Source: Pseudomonas sp. Bc-h
Lineage (GTDB): Bacteria > Pseudomonadota > Gammaproteobacteria > Pseudomonadales > Pseudomonadaceae
DNA: 64,000 nucleotides
Assembly (NCBI RefSeq): GCF_002080045.1
Contig: NZ_MUIN01000011.1
Coordinates: 312,645-376,644, forward strand
Direction: 5' to 3'
Shown piece by piece: positions 45,154 through 54,284 of this stretch. A program made the translations under genes and the position numbers. Every line of letters begins with the position of its first letter. Within the stretch, counting starts at the first letter, position 1. The notes below the pieces were generated by a model. The model was not told where the DNA came from and searched no databases. It saw nothing but the letters and a program-made list of their open reading frames with translations.

Positions 45154-46437
45154 TCATCGGCCGATGACATCAAGGAACTGCTGCCAGCCCGCGGCCAGGC
45201 GCACGCCCGGTGCGCGGAAGGCATGCAAGGGAATAGGGTTGAAGTTGTCGCCCGCCAGCAAGCCGAGTTCGACCTTCTCGCCGGCCGTCATCGCCGCCAG
45301 CTGTCTACCCATCCAGGTCGACATCGCAACCCCGCCGCCGTTGTAGCCAATGGCGTAGAAGCTGCGCTCGTCCAGTTGTCCGGCATGGGGCAGATAATCG
45401 AGGGTCATCGCCACCAGACCTGACCAGCGATAGGCAATTTTCTGATCGCGAAGCACCGGAAAAACAACGCCCATACTGCGTTGCAGATCATCGAACGCAC
45501 TCTGCGAGTCGTCTTTGCCGAATGCCCCTCGCCCGCCGAAAATCAGGCGATCACCTATGACCCGGAACCAGCGCAGCATGCGCTTGGTGTCGCCACAGAC
45601 CTGCCCACCGGGCATGAGGGTAGCGAGAATGTGCGGTGGCAGCGGGTCGGTGGCAATGATCGCGCTGCGGAACGGAATCAGCCGACGATGCAAGGTGTCG
45701 GTGACGCGGGTCTGATCCGAATAACCGTTGGTGGCGTAGATCACCTGCCGGGCACTGACTCGTCCCTGCGGCGTCTGCACGATGACGCGATCACCCTCAC
45801 GACGGACCTGTTCGGCGGGGCTGTTGATGAACAGTTTTACGCCGCGATCGACGAGGTGCTGAGCCATGCCGCGAGCGTAATTCAGAGGATGGATACCGCC
45901 TGCCTTGGGGGTCAGCAAGCCCCCGGAGAAGATCGTGGCGCCGGTCATTTCCCGCACCTGATCCGCCGAGATCATCACCGACGATGTGCCCCCGGTTTCG
46001 CGTTTGATCCAGTTCGCGGTGGACTCAAGACCGCCCAATGCATGAACGTTGTGCGCCGCGGCGATGTGCCCGCCCATGTGCAGGTTGGCGCCAGCGAGGC
46101 CAAGGGTTTCGACCGTCTCCACCAGGCTGTCCACGGCGGCATAACCGGTGCGGTACATCTGCAAGGCGGTGTCACGGCCGAACCGCGACATCAGTGTCGA
46201 AAAGCCCACGCGAAACTTGGGTGACACCACGCCGCCATTACGCCCGCTGGCGCCCCAGGCCAGGGTGTTGGCCTCGACGATCAGGGGCTCGCGCCCACTT
46301 TCAGCGATGTGACGAGCTGCCGAGAGGCCGGTATAACCCGCGCCGATGATCACCACGTCGCACTGCCGCTCGCCTTCAAGGGATTGCAGCGCAGGTGCAG
46401 GTTGGGCGGTGGCCGCCCATAAGCTCTGAACAGTCAT
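45154..46437 (-). CDS. FAD-dependent amine oxidoreductase (PuuB/DAO type)
   Basis: A 427-residue flavoprotein. The N-terminal dinucleotide site VVIIGAGYTGLSAARH is at about 28-43 and ASGRNGG near 62-68. The YRWSGLVAMTLDYLPHAG region and NGGGVAMSTWMG near 378-389 are typical of DAO-family enzymes such as gamma-glutamylputrescine oxidase. It would oxidise a primary or secondary amine to an aldehyde with H2O2 or NH3 release. The ATG at 46435-46437 fits the family start better than an in-frame start 17 codons upstream. The cupin gene follows. Confidence 0.85.
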   Translation of the reverse strand: MTVQSLWAATAQPAPALQSLEGERQCDVVIIGAGYTGLSAARHIAESGREPLIVEANTLAWGASGRNGGVVSPKFRVGFSTLMSRFGRDTALQMYRTGYAAVDSLVETVETLGLAGANLHMGGHIAAAHNVHALGGLESTANWIKRETGGTSSVMISADQVREMTGATIFSGGLLTPKAGGIHPLNYARGMAQHLVDRGVKLFINSPAEQVRREGDRVIVQTPQGRVSARQVIYATNGYSDQTRVTDTLHRRLIPFRSAIIATDPLPPHILATLMPGGQVCGDTKRMLRWFRVIGDRLIFGGRGAFGKDDSQSAFDDLQRSMGVVFPVLRDQKIAYRWSGLVAMTLDYLPHAGQLDERSFYAIGYNGGGVAMSTWMGRQLAAMTAGEKVELGLLAGDNFNPIPLHAFRAPGVRLAAGWQQFLDVIGR

Positions 46438-46497
46438 GCCAGCATCTCGGATAAATAGGGACTGACGCTCGCCTGAACCGAATGGCACGCAATGCTC

Positions 46498-46589
46498 TGT
46501 AGCAGCACGGCTTGCCAGCGGTTGCGGTGTGTCTGCAATGCATTCATCAACTGATCCATTTCAACCGCCGGCAAGCCGCGCTGCTACAG
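46498..46589. repeat. Inverted repeat, family C
   Basis: CTGTAGCAGCACGGCTTGCC and its near-complement ending GCTACAG, with a 50-base centre. It lies between the amine oxidoreductase and the HAD gene. Confidence 0.8.
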
Positions 46590-46641
46590 AGGTTTTGCCA
46601 GCAACACGTCTTGCCTGTTCAGGTCAGAGCGTCGAAAGGAT

Positions 46642-47346
46642 TCAACCCAGTTCTTTTTCTACCGCGTCAGCCAGTTGCGCCAGCGAGGTGAAGTGGTAGT
46701 GCGGTTCGGTGCGCTCGGATTCCAGCGTGCCTCCGGTGCCTTTCTGGGCGAAACGACGTTCGATCCAGCAAGTCTGGTAGCCCAGACGCATGGCGACGCC
46801 AATGTCGTGGTACTGGCTCTGGGCAACGTGCAGGATGTTTTCGAACAGAATGCCTTGGGTTGCCAGCACGCCGCGGGTGTAAGCGAAGAACTGAGGATCG
46901 GGTTTTTCGAACCGTACGTCATCGACAGTGACGCGAACATCGAATGGCTGGTCCAGGGTCTCGGCCATGTGATTCAGGGCCCAGATCTGCGAGTTGGTGG
47001 TCGCCACCAGTTTGAAGTGCTTGCGCAGACGCTTGAGCGCTTCGACCGAATCCGGGAATGCCGGGAAGTTCTTCACTGACTGAGCCAGGCCTTTGGCGTA
47101 GTCATCGTTGTCCGGCAGACCCAGCTTGGAGGCGATGACGTGGTAGCAGCGCTCCAGATCGTCCGGCCACCAGCCCGAATCGGTAGAGGCACGGGCTTCA
47201 CGGTAGGCCTTGAGGATGTCGTCATCGCTGCAGGCTTTGCCCGCTTCGCCCGCCACTTCGCGCACATGGGCGAGGATGCCGGCTTCGAAATCGATCAGGG
47301 TACCGACGACGTCGAACGTCAGGGCTTTGAACTGCTTGAAAGACAT
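46642..47346 (-). CDS. Haloacid dehalogenase type II-like HAD hydrolase
   Basis: A 234-residue HAD hydrolase. Nucleophile D12 is in LTFDVVGTLID, motif II threonine in VATTNSQ and motif III lysine in RFEKPDPQ. The cap domain (about 18-90) fits type II 2-haloacid dehalogenases, but many such proteins act on phosphate esters. A GCGGAGCG ribosome site precedes the ATG. It probably belongs to the same amine-catabolic region; its inactive paralogue is at 43161-43847. Confidence 0.88.
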   Translation of the reverse strand: MSFKQFKALTFDVVGTLIDFEAGILAHVREVAGEAGKACSDDDILKAYREARASTDSGWWPDDLERCYHVIASKLGLPDNDDYAKGLAQSVKNFPAFPDSVEALKRLRKHFKLVATTNSQIWALNHMAETLDQPFDVRVTVDDVRFEKPDPQFFAYTRGVLATQGILFENILHVAQSQYHDIGVAMRLGYQTCWIERRFAQKGTGGTLESERTEPHYHFTSLAQLADAVEKELG

Positions 47347-47488
47347 AGGGCGCTCCGCAAGAAAAGTCGTGAGGATGAAACTGACTGGACGGTCCCATTA
47401 TCTGCCCGCCCTCTCGCGCAATATTCTGTTTTGCCCTGCCCTTAAGGCATAACCTACTGTTTTTCTACTCGACGTACCGCAGCTGTGC

Positions 47489-48436
47489 TCAAAGGCTCGA
47501 TTCGAGGGTTGCCGCCAGCCCCAGATGAGGGTAAAGCGCATCGATTTCCAGCATGTCCGCGCGCATTTCCTCGATGATCCAGTCGCGCACATTTTCCACG
47601 ATCGGGCGCACCGGGCGGTTGCCCGGCACCACCAGACAACAGCGTCGCGAATTGACCCGAAATGTCTCTGCCGCCGGCACCAGTTCGCCCTTGCACAGTG
47701 AATTGGACACCACGTTGAGCCAACCCAGCGCGATGCCCTGGCCAAGCAAGGCCGCCTGCACCACGACCGCATAATCGGAAAACACCAGCGTGTTGTCAGC
47801 ACGCCCCGGCGTCCCGAAAGGCGCTGCCCAGGCACGATCCTGATGGTCCATGCTGATCAGTGTCGGCACCTGTTTTCGGCTCCTTCCCTGCACCACATCA
47901 GCCAGATACTGAGGGTTACAGACCGGCAAGGTGATTTCTGGAATGACCAATTTTTCCGTGGCTTTCAGGCTTCCTTCATCGAGATAGCGCATGCCCAGAT
48001 CGACGTCCACCAAAGGACCGCCGATTCTTCCGGACATCAGTTGGTAACGCATGTCGACCGTGGGAAAGCGCTGATTGAAGCGGCTCATGCGCGGCATCAA
48101 CCAGTGGGTGGTGAAAGCCGTGGAGACCGACAGCGTGACGGTCTCGATACCGGTTGCGCGGGCTTCGATTTCGCTGATGGCCGACTCGATGGTACTGAAG
48201 CCTTCCTGCACCCGGCGAAACAGAATGCTGCCGCTTTCGGTCAGCCGGGCACCGCCTCGAACACGCTCGAAAAGCTGCACGCCGAGATGCTCTTCGAGGC
48301 GTGACAACATGCGGCTGACGGCCGGCTGACTGACGCACAGTTCATCCGCCGCCCGGGTGAAGCTGCCACAGCGGGCGGCGGCTTCGAAGACGAACAGCGA
48401 ACTGGAGCTGGGGAGTTTTCGACGGAGATTTGACAT
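47489..48436 (-). CDS. LysR family transcriptional regulator (GcvA-like)
   Basis: 315 residues. The N-terminal winged HTH is at about 10-68 (FVFEAAARCGSFTRAADELC, with SQPAVSRMLSRLEEHLGV), followed by the two-lobed effector domain. It is divergent from the aldehyde dehydrogenase at 48588; the shared 151-base region carries an ACAA-N11-TTGT LysR-type site. It most likely controls that gene. Confidence 0.92.
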   Translation of the reverse strand: MSNLRRKLPSSSSLFVFEAAARCGSFTRAADELCVSQPAVSRMLSRLEEHLGVQLFERVRGGARLTESGSILFRRVQEGFSTIESAISEIEARATGIETVTLSVSTAFTTHWLMPRMSRFNQRFPTVDMRYQLMSGRIGGPLVDVDLGMRYLDEGSLKATEKLVIPEITLPVCNPQYLADVVQGRSRKQVPTLISMDHQDRAWAAPFGTPGRADNTLVFSDYAVVVQAALLGQGIALGWLNVVSNSLCKGELVPAAETFRVNSRRCCLVVPGNRPVRPIVENVRDWIIEEMRADMLEIDALYPHLGLAATLESSL

Positions 48437-48456
48437 GACCTGAGATTATGCCTCTC

Positions 48457-48475
48457 ACAACTATTAGTAAATTGT
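48457..48475. promoter_or_regulatory. Candidate LysR operator
   Basis: ACAA-N11-TTGT, a LysR-type T-N11-A dyad between the divergent LysR and aldehyde dehydrogenase genes. Confidence 0.45.
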
Positions 48476-48501
48476 CTGCTGCAAAAAAGCGCGCCTATTC
48501 T
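48472..48501 (+). promoter_or_regulatory. Candidate sigma-70 promoter of the aldehyde dehydrogenase gene
   Basis: TTGTCT (48472-48477) and TATTCT (48496-48501) with an 18-base spacer, overlapping the right half of the LysR-type site. Confidence 0.4.
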
Positions 48502-48587
48502 TGCGAGCGACTGCATGCAACGTTCCAGCCGTCGATCAGCCTCCTCCTGCTGTACCTCTCTATCATTCGAACGAGACCTCTTCCCGT

Positions 48588-50015
48588 ATGGAAAACGCCC
48601 TGAAGTTTTATATCGACGGCCGCTGGGTAGAACCGTGCGGCACAGACCGCATGGCCGTGATCAACCCGGCGACAGAACAAGCGTTCGGCGAAATCGCCAT
48701 GGGCAATCTGGATGACGTGGACGCTGCAGTGCACGCTGCGCGTCGTGCCTTTCCGGCATTCGCCGAGACCTCACCGGCATCGCGCAGGCAATTGCTGGAA
48801 CGCGTACTTGCCGCCTTCATGAACCGATATGACGAAATCGCCGACGCCGTGATGCAAGAGGTCGGCGCGCCGAAGGCCCTGTCCCACGACTGGCAGGCCG
48901 GGATTGGCAGGCGTCATCTGGAACAGTTGCTGCTTACACTGGACACGTTCGAATTTCAAAAAAAACGGGGCACGACACTCATCAGTCAGGAGCCCGTCGG
49001 TGTGGTGGCGTTGATCACGCCGTGGAACTGGCCGATCAATCAGATCGTCTGCAAAGTTGCACCTGCCCTCGCGGCAGGCTGCACGATGGTGCTCAAACCC
49101 AGTGAGATCGCCCCGATCAACGCCTTGCTCTTCGCCCAGGTGATGCATGAAGCCGGTGTGCCCGCCGGGGTTTTCAACCTGATCAATGGTGACGGCCCGA
49201 CCGTGGGAGCAGCGCTCGCGGCGCATCGGGACGTGGACATGGTTTCGTTCACCGGCTCGACCCGCGCCGGCACGGAAATCGCCCGCCTTGCAGCGCCCAC
49301 GGTCAAACGCGTGCATCAGGAGTTAGGGGGCAAGTCCGCGAACATTTTGCTCGATGACGTTGACCTTGAATTGGCGGTGACCTCCGGTGTGGACAGCTGC
49401 TTTGGCAACAGTGGGCAGTCCTGCAATGCGCCGACCCGGATGCTGGTTCCCGTGGCACTGCACGATCAGGCGGTTGAAATTGCCCGCCGTGCCGCAAGGG
49501 CTCACACGCTGGGCGCGCCAGACGATGCAGCTACCCGCATGGGCCCGGTGATCAGCGAACGGCAATTCGATGCGATTCAAAAGATGATCGGCATTGGCAT
49601 CGAAGAAGGTGCGCAATTGGTGTGCGGTGGCCTGGGCCGACCGGCTCATCTACCCACGGGCTATTACGTCCAGCCGACGATCTTTGCCAACGTCACTCAG
49701 GACATGACGATCTCAAGGGAAGAAATCTTCGGCCCGGTGCTGGTCATCCAGCCCTATGAGACGGATGCAGACGCCGTCAGCATGGCCAACGACAGCGTGT
49801 TTGGTCTGGCCGCTTACGTGCAATCGCCCGATGTGGAACGCGCTCGAAAGGTGGCGTTGCAGATGCGCGCAGGCAGCGTCTACATAAACTACCCGAACTG
49901 GGACGCCAGCGCGCCATTCGGCGGTTACAAGCAATCGGGCAACGGGCGCGAATATGCCGAGTTCGGCCTGGAAGCATTTCTGGAAACCAAGGGCATTGTG
50001 GGATGGGGCGCGTGA
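48588..50015 (+). CDS. Aldehyde dehydrogenase family protein
   Basis: A 475-residue aldehyde dehydrogenase. E245 (HQELGG) and C279 (GQSCNAPTR) are the catalytic pair. TPWNWPINQ and FTGSTRAGTE mark the active-site and cofactor regions. The ATG at 48588 begins a normal N-terminus (MENALKFYIDGRWV); its ribosome site is weak. It stands alone on its strand, divergent from a LysR gene, and is only distantly similar to the GabD-like enzyme at 38865. The substrate aldehyde is unknown; the neighbouring alcohol and amine oxidases could supply it. Confidence 0.9.
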   Translation: MENALKFYIDGRWVEPCGTDRMAVINPATEQAFGEIAMGNLDDVDAAVHAARRAFPAFAETSPASRRQLLERVLAAFMNRYDEIADAVMQEVGAPKALSHDWQAGIGRRHLEQLLLTLDTFEFQKKRGTTLISQEPVGVVALITPWNWPINQIVCKVAPALAAGCTMVLKPSEIAPINALLFAQVMHEAGVPAGVFNLINGDGPTVGAALAAHRDVDMVSFTGSTRAGTEIARLAAPTVKRVHQELGGKSANILLDDVDLELAVTSGVDSCFGNSGQSCNAPTRMLVPVALHDQAVEIARRAARAHTLGAPDDAATRMGPVISERQFDAIQKMIGIGIEEGAQLVCGGLGRPAHLPTGYYVQPTIFANVTQDMTISREEIFGPVLVIQPYETDADAVSMANDSVFGLAAYVQSPDVERARKVALQMRAGSVYINYPNWDASAPFGGYKQSGNGREYAEFGLEAFLETKGIVGWGA

Positions 50016-50086
50016 GGGTCGGCCGACTCGGTTGTCTGTGAGAGCCGAGGGAGTGGGAACAATCAGACGACCAGATCAGGCTCTTT

Positions 50087-50192
50087 GATCGTTCCCACGC
50101 TCCAGCGTTGGCGTGCCCTGCCGGAGGCTCTGCGTCCACCGCGACGCAGAGAGTCGGCTGCTGCGTTACCACGCGGAGCGTGGGTACGATCA
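50087..50192. repeat. Inverted repeat, family B
   Basis: TGATCGTTCCCACGCTCCAGCG and complement ending TACGATCA, with an inner CTCTGCGTC and GACGCAGAG pair. It lies between convergent genes. Confidence 0.8.
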
Positions 50193-50237
50193 GGACAAGT
50201 TGAGCCCGAGAGGATCAGCTTCTTGTGAGCCAATCCG

Positions 50238-51968
50238 CTAGGTGCCGGAGACCTCGAAATCCCTCTGCGCCACGGTTGCCTGGGCCTTGATAAGGTCAGC
50301 GAGGCGCTCAGCGATCATGATCGTCGGCACGTTGGTGTTCGCGCAGGGAATCGACGGCATCAACGACGCATCGCACACACGTAACCCCTCGACGCCGATC
50401 ACCCGACCATCTGCTGTCGTCACCGCCATCGGATCATCAGCGCTTCCCATGCGGCATGTGCCTGATGGATGCCAGGTGCCGCCGACATTGCGCTGCACGA
50501 ATTCGGTCAGCGCCCGGTCATCGGCCATCAGCTTTTTCAAGGTAACACCCTGAGTCACCAAGCCATGCACCAGCCATTGACGCAAAGGGCCTGCGACGTC
50601 CAGCAACAGACTCAACACGCCTCGCTGCAAGGCATTGAACCCCCCCGGCATCGCGACTTTCGCCACCCGAGGCGAATAGCTGGAAGGGAACACCACGCTG
50701 CGCGCTCCAGCCAGCGCATCCGCCGACAGGGTCTCGGCGCCCAACCGCAGCGCCTGTTTCAAACGCTCCAGATCACGAGGATCGGACAACATGTCGAAGC
50801 GCACGACCGGCTCGTCGTTCGGATCGCTGGACGCCAGGCGCAGACGCCCCCGGGAATAGGATTTATTGACCCAGAAAAATATTGTGCCCAGACGATATCC
50901 GATGGAATGCCAACCGGAGCGAGACAGGATTGCCCCGTGCATGTCACAGGGAACCGTGCCTTGGAGCCCCGACGAAACCCGCACGATGGCCTGCTCGTGA
51001 TGCTCGTCGGGAAACGCCGTACGTCCCTCGCGAGTGAGCAACGCAGAGACCGCAATCGATGGATGCTCCATCAGATTCGCCCCCACACCCGGCCGATCAC
51101 TGACCAAACTGATGCCCAGTGAAATCAGGTCATCGACCGGACCAATGCCGCTGCGCAACAGAATGGCCGGACTGTGAATCGCGCCGGCGCAAACGATGAC
51201 TTCTCTGGCCATCAGCGATTCGACTGCGCCGTCCTGGCCAATGATTCTGGCCCCCACTGCGCGCCCGGATTTGATCAGTACGCGGTCTACCAGGCAGTGT
51301 GTCTTGATGGTCAGATTGCTGCGACGACGCACTTCGTCGGTCAGGTAACACACCGAGGTTGGAATCCGTTCACCCTGTTCGCTGACGCCAATGGCGCCGA
51401 CGAAGACGCCCTCCTCCCACGGGCCATTCTGATCGGGTTTGTGCGCAAGGCCGCGCCCGCCCAACACGTTCATCACGCCTCGCACGAAGGGCGAAAGCCG
51501 CTCAGGCGAGGTGCGTCGAATCCGCAGAGGGCCGCTGTTGCCATGCAACGCAGCATGCTGCGGACCCCTGAAATCACTGTCGTTTTCCAGCTTGCGAAAG
51601 TACGGCAGGCAGTTGTCCCAATTCCAGCCTTGCGCACCGAGCGTTTGCCACTCGTCGTAATCGGCAGGCGCCCCTCGATTGGTCATCAGCGCGTTGATCG
51701 CCGAACCGCCGCCCAGAATCCGCGCCTGTTCGTATCGACGCTCGGCGTTGGCCCGATTGCCCATCAAGGCAGTCAGGCGACGCCAGATGTTGCTGACATC
51801 CAGGTAGGCGCGCCCCGGATACCGACTGCGAATAGCAGCCGGCATGGTCCGAGCGCTGATGTCTCGACCCGCCTCGATCAGGCAGACCTCCTTATCCGGA
51901 TCTTCCGAAAGCCGCGCAGCCAGCACACAACCTGCCGAGCCGCCGCCGAGTATCAGGTAATCGATCAT
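50238..51968 (-). CDS. GMC family oxidoreductase (choline dehydrogenase-like)
   Basis: A 576-residue FAD enzyme that oxidises alcohols to aldehydes. The N-terminal FAD motif LGGGSAGCVLAARLSED is at 7-23 and the GMC signature RILGGGSAINALM near 83-95. The C-terminal HPSGTCRMG supplies the histidine base. A CGGAG site precedes the ATG. It follows the second binding-protein gene by 15 bases, so uptake and oxidation of one compound are probably linked in a two-gene operon. No signal peptide is seen. Confidence 0.9.
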   Translation of the reverse strand: MIDYLILGGGSAGCVLAARLSEDPDKEVCLIEAGRDISARTMPAAIRSRYPGRAYLDVSNIWRRLTALMGNRANAERRYEQARILGGGSAINALMTNRGAPADYDEWQTLGAQGWNWDNCLPYFRKLENDSDFRGPQHAALHGNSGPLRIRRTSPERLSPFVRGVMNVLGGRGLAHKPDQNGPWEEGVFVGAIGVSEQGERIPTSVCYLTDEVRRRSNLTIKTHCLVDRVLIKSGRAVGARIIGQDGAVESLMAREVIVCAGAIHSPAILLRSGIGPVDDLISLGISLVSDRPGVGANLMEHPSIAVSALLTREGRTAFPDEHHEQAIVRVSSGLQGTVPCDMHGAILSRSGWHSIGYRLGTIFFWVNKSYSRGRLRLASSDPNDEPVVRFDMLSDPRDLERLKQALRLGAETLSADALAGARSVVFPSSYSPRVAKVAMPGGFNALQRGVLSLLLDVAGPLRQWLVHGLVTQGVTLKKLMADDRALTEFVQRNVGGTWHPSGTCRMGSADDPMAVTTADGRVIGVEGLRVCDASLMPSIPCANTNVPTIMIAERLADLIKAQATVAQRDFEVSGT

Positions 51969-51983
51969 GTGCGCACTCCGGCC

Positions 51984-53033
51984 TTACTGGACGAAGGACA
52001 GCCAGCGATCCTTGGCCGCAATCCCCGCAGGCGACGCCCACCACTCTTCGGACATCATCGCCTGGCGGGCGGCATTGTCCGGCGAGCTAGGCAGTTCTTT
52101 GGCTCGTTGATCGGTGATCTTGCCGGTTGCGAAAGCGGCAGGGTTCCCTGGGCCGTAGTCGATGTACAACGGCAGGTTGGCCTGCAACTCAGGCGACACC
52201 GCTTCGTTGACGAACTTCACGGCAGCGGCGTAGTTAGGGGCGTTTTTCAGGATGCACAGCTGGGTGTTCTGCAGCAGGCCGTCGTTGTAGGTGAACGCGA
52301 CATCGGGATTGCTTTTCTGCACTGCGCTGGCGCGGCCGTTCCAGATCATCAACATGTCCACCTCACCGTCGGCCAGCAACTGTGCCGATTGACCGCCCGA
52401 GGTCCACCAGACCGCAATGTTGGGTTTGATCTGCTCCAGGCGTTTGTAGGCGCGGTCGACATCCAGCGGATAGAGTTTGTCTCGGGGGACGCCATCGGAC
52501 AGCAGCGCGGCTTCCAGGGTACTCATCGGATCGTTGCGCAGCGCACGGGTGCCGGGGAAGTTTTTCAAATCCCAGAACTCGGCCCAGGTCTGAGGAATCT
52601 TTTTCAGGGTTTTCGTGTTGTAGCCGATGACCGAAGAATAGAACTCGTAGGCCACCGAGTACGGCGTGCGATAGGCAGCCGGCATGCCCTCCACGTTGGG
52701 CATCTTGCTCAGGTCCAGCTTCTCGATCAGCCCTTCGTTGCCGCCGCGCACGCAGTTGGACGGAGGGGTGTCGATCACGTCCCAGACCGGTTTCTTCGCC
52801 TCGCCCTGCGCCTTGACCATCGGCCAGGCGTCCGGCGCGCTGTCCTGCTTGATGGTCATGTTCAGGGCTTTCGCTGCGGGATCCAGAATGGCTTTGGTCT
52901 GCGCTTCCTGATACGCGCCCCCTTGCGAGACGAAGGTGATCTCGTCGGCCCATGCGGGCACCGCACACGCCACCGACAGGCTCAACAGGGATAAGACGGA
53001 ACCGAACGCTGCAGTAACAGACAAGGTTTTCAT
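51984..53033 (-). CDS. ABC transporter substrate-binding protein, polyamine type (copy 2)
   Basis: A 349-residue periplasmic binding protein. The signal peptide ends after AWA (about 29) and the mature protein begins DEITFVSQGGAYQEAQT, nearly the same as copy 1 at 35757. WWTSGGQSAQLLADGEVDM is also shared. No permease or ATPase is nearby, so it may deliver a second ligand to the transporter encoded at 36822-41571. It is upstream of the GMC oxidoreductase on the same strand. The 231-base gap to the LysR gene shows nothing definite. Confidence 0.88.
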   Translation of the reverse strand: MKTLSVTAAFGSVLSLLSLSVACAVPAWADEITFVSQGGAYQEAQTKAILDPAAKALNMTIKQDSAPDAWPMVKAQGEAKKPVWDVIDTPPSNCVRGGNEGLIEKLDLSKMPNVEGMPAAYRTPYSVAYEFYSSVIGYNTKTLKKIPQTWAEFWDLKNFPGTRALRNDPMSTLEAALLSDGVPRDKLYPLDVDRAYKRLEQIKPNIAVWWTSGGQSAQLLADGEVDMLMIWNGRASAVQKSNPDVAFTYNDGLLQNTQLCILKNAPNYAAAVKFVNEAVSPELQANLPLYIDYGPGNPAAFATGKITDQRAKELPSSPDNAARQAMMSEEWWASPAGIAAKDRWLSFVQ

Positions 53034-53264
53034 GGCAAATCATCCTGGACGTAGATTAATTCGGCAGTGCTAAAACCTCGACTGAACACCCTGCACCGCA
53101 GTGCCTTGCTCAGGTTTGATCTTATTATTCGACCGAGCGGGAGCCTTGGACGTTACAAGAGCATGACGGCCGGGGGCAATGCACGATTAGTCAGATAGCC
53201 CATGACGTGAGGTTATGCAAAAAAATACCTTTACCCCCGCCAGTCGCTCGACCTGCGCCATCAC

Positions 53265-54176
53265 TCACTTGATGGCGGCAAACGGCAAACGCTCGGCCAG
53301 CGCCTGCGCAAGGTAACGGGCAAACACCTGAATGCGCTGCGGGATATGGCGCCTGTGTTGATACACGGCGAAGATGTCGGCGCGAGGTGCCTGGTGGTCC
53401 GTCAATACCGCTTGCAGCCCCCCATTCTCCAGATATCCCTCAACATTCCAGCGCGAGCGCAGGATCAGCCCGTGCCCATCCAGCGCCAGGCTCAGCGCCA
53501 CTTCACCATCGTTGCTCGACAGCGTTCCCCTGACCTTGTGCGAGTAATCCTGACCATCCTTGCTGAACCGCCAGATCGCGTAATCGTTGCCGAACTGGCG
53601 CAGGACAATGCAGTTGTGCTGCGCCAGATCGGCCACTCGGGTCAGCGCAGGCATAGCCTCAAGGTATCCTGGCGACGCACAGAGAATGCGCGGGTTTTCC
53701 AGCAGGCGGATGCCGATCAACCGAGAATCCGGCGGCTCCCCCATGCACACCCCGATGTCGAATAGATCATCCAGCAGGCTCAGCGGCTGGCTGGTCAACT
53801 CCAGCGAAATTTCAAGGTCCGGGTGCAAACGCGCGAAGCTCGACACGATCGGCGCCAGATGCTGACGTCCGAAACCCAGCGTGCCGTTGATTCGCAAGCG
53901 CCCCTGCAACGTGGGCTGACGGCTGTTCAGCGCGCTTTCCAGCTCTTCGAGCTGCCGCAGAATCGGGCGGCTGCCCTCCAGATACAGCGTACCTTCCGGC
54001 GTCAGCGACAATCGCCGGGTGGTGCGCTGCAGCAACTGCACGCCCAACCTGGCCTCCAGCTGGCTCAAGCGTTTGCTGACGGCGGGCAGTGACAGCCCCA
54101 GATGCCGCGCCACTTCCGTGAGGCTGCCGCGGGTTGCCACCTGCTGAAAGAAACTCAGGTCATCGATCATGCTCAT
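53265..54176 (-). CDS. dmlR: LysR family regulator, DmlR-like
   Basis: 303 residues. The HTH is at about 2-62 (DLSFFQQVATRGSLTEVARH, then SLPAVSKRLSQLEARLGV), followed by an effector domain. The ATG at 54174-54176 has an AAGGA site; an ATG two codons later is the alternative, and the long upstream in-frame extension is antisense to dmlA. It is divergent from the D-malate/tartrate dehydrogenase gene, the arrangement of dmlR-dmlA in E. coli, so it probably activates that gene in response to D-malate or tartrate. Confidence 0.85.
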   Translation of the reverse strand: MSMIDDLSFFQQVATRGSLTEVARHLGLSLPAVSKRLSQLEARLGVQLLQRTTRRLSLTPEGTLYLEGSRPILRQLEELESALNSRQPTLQGRLRINGTLGFGRQHLAPIVSSFARLHPDLEISLELTSQPLSLLDDLFDIGVCMGEPPDSRLIGIRLLENPRILCASPGYLEAMPALTRVADLAQHNCIVLRQFGNDYAIWRFSKDGQDYSHKVRGTLSSNDGEVALSLALDGHGLILRSRWNVEGYLENGGLQAVLTDHQAPRADIFAVYQHRRHIPQRIQVFARYLAQALAERLPFAAIK

Positions 54177-54284
54177 CGATTCTTTCCTTAAGGCTAAGAA
54201 TGGCTTTCCCGGAAGACTAATTATTAAATCAGAGAGACTGCATACACTGAGATCCGTGCCCCAATCAACCCAGGAGTCGAATCC

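Noticed and set aside
51174..52994. A 606-codon plus-strand open frame
   Set aside because: Antisense to the GMC oxidoreductase and binding-protein genes; composition is that of a GC-rich shadow.
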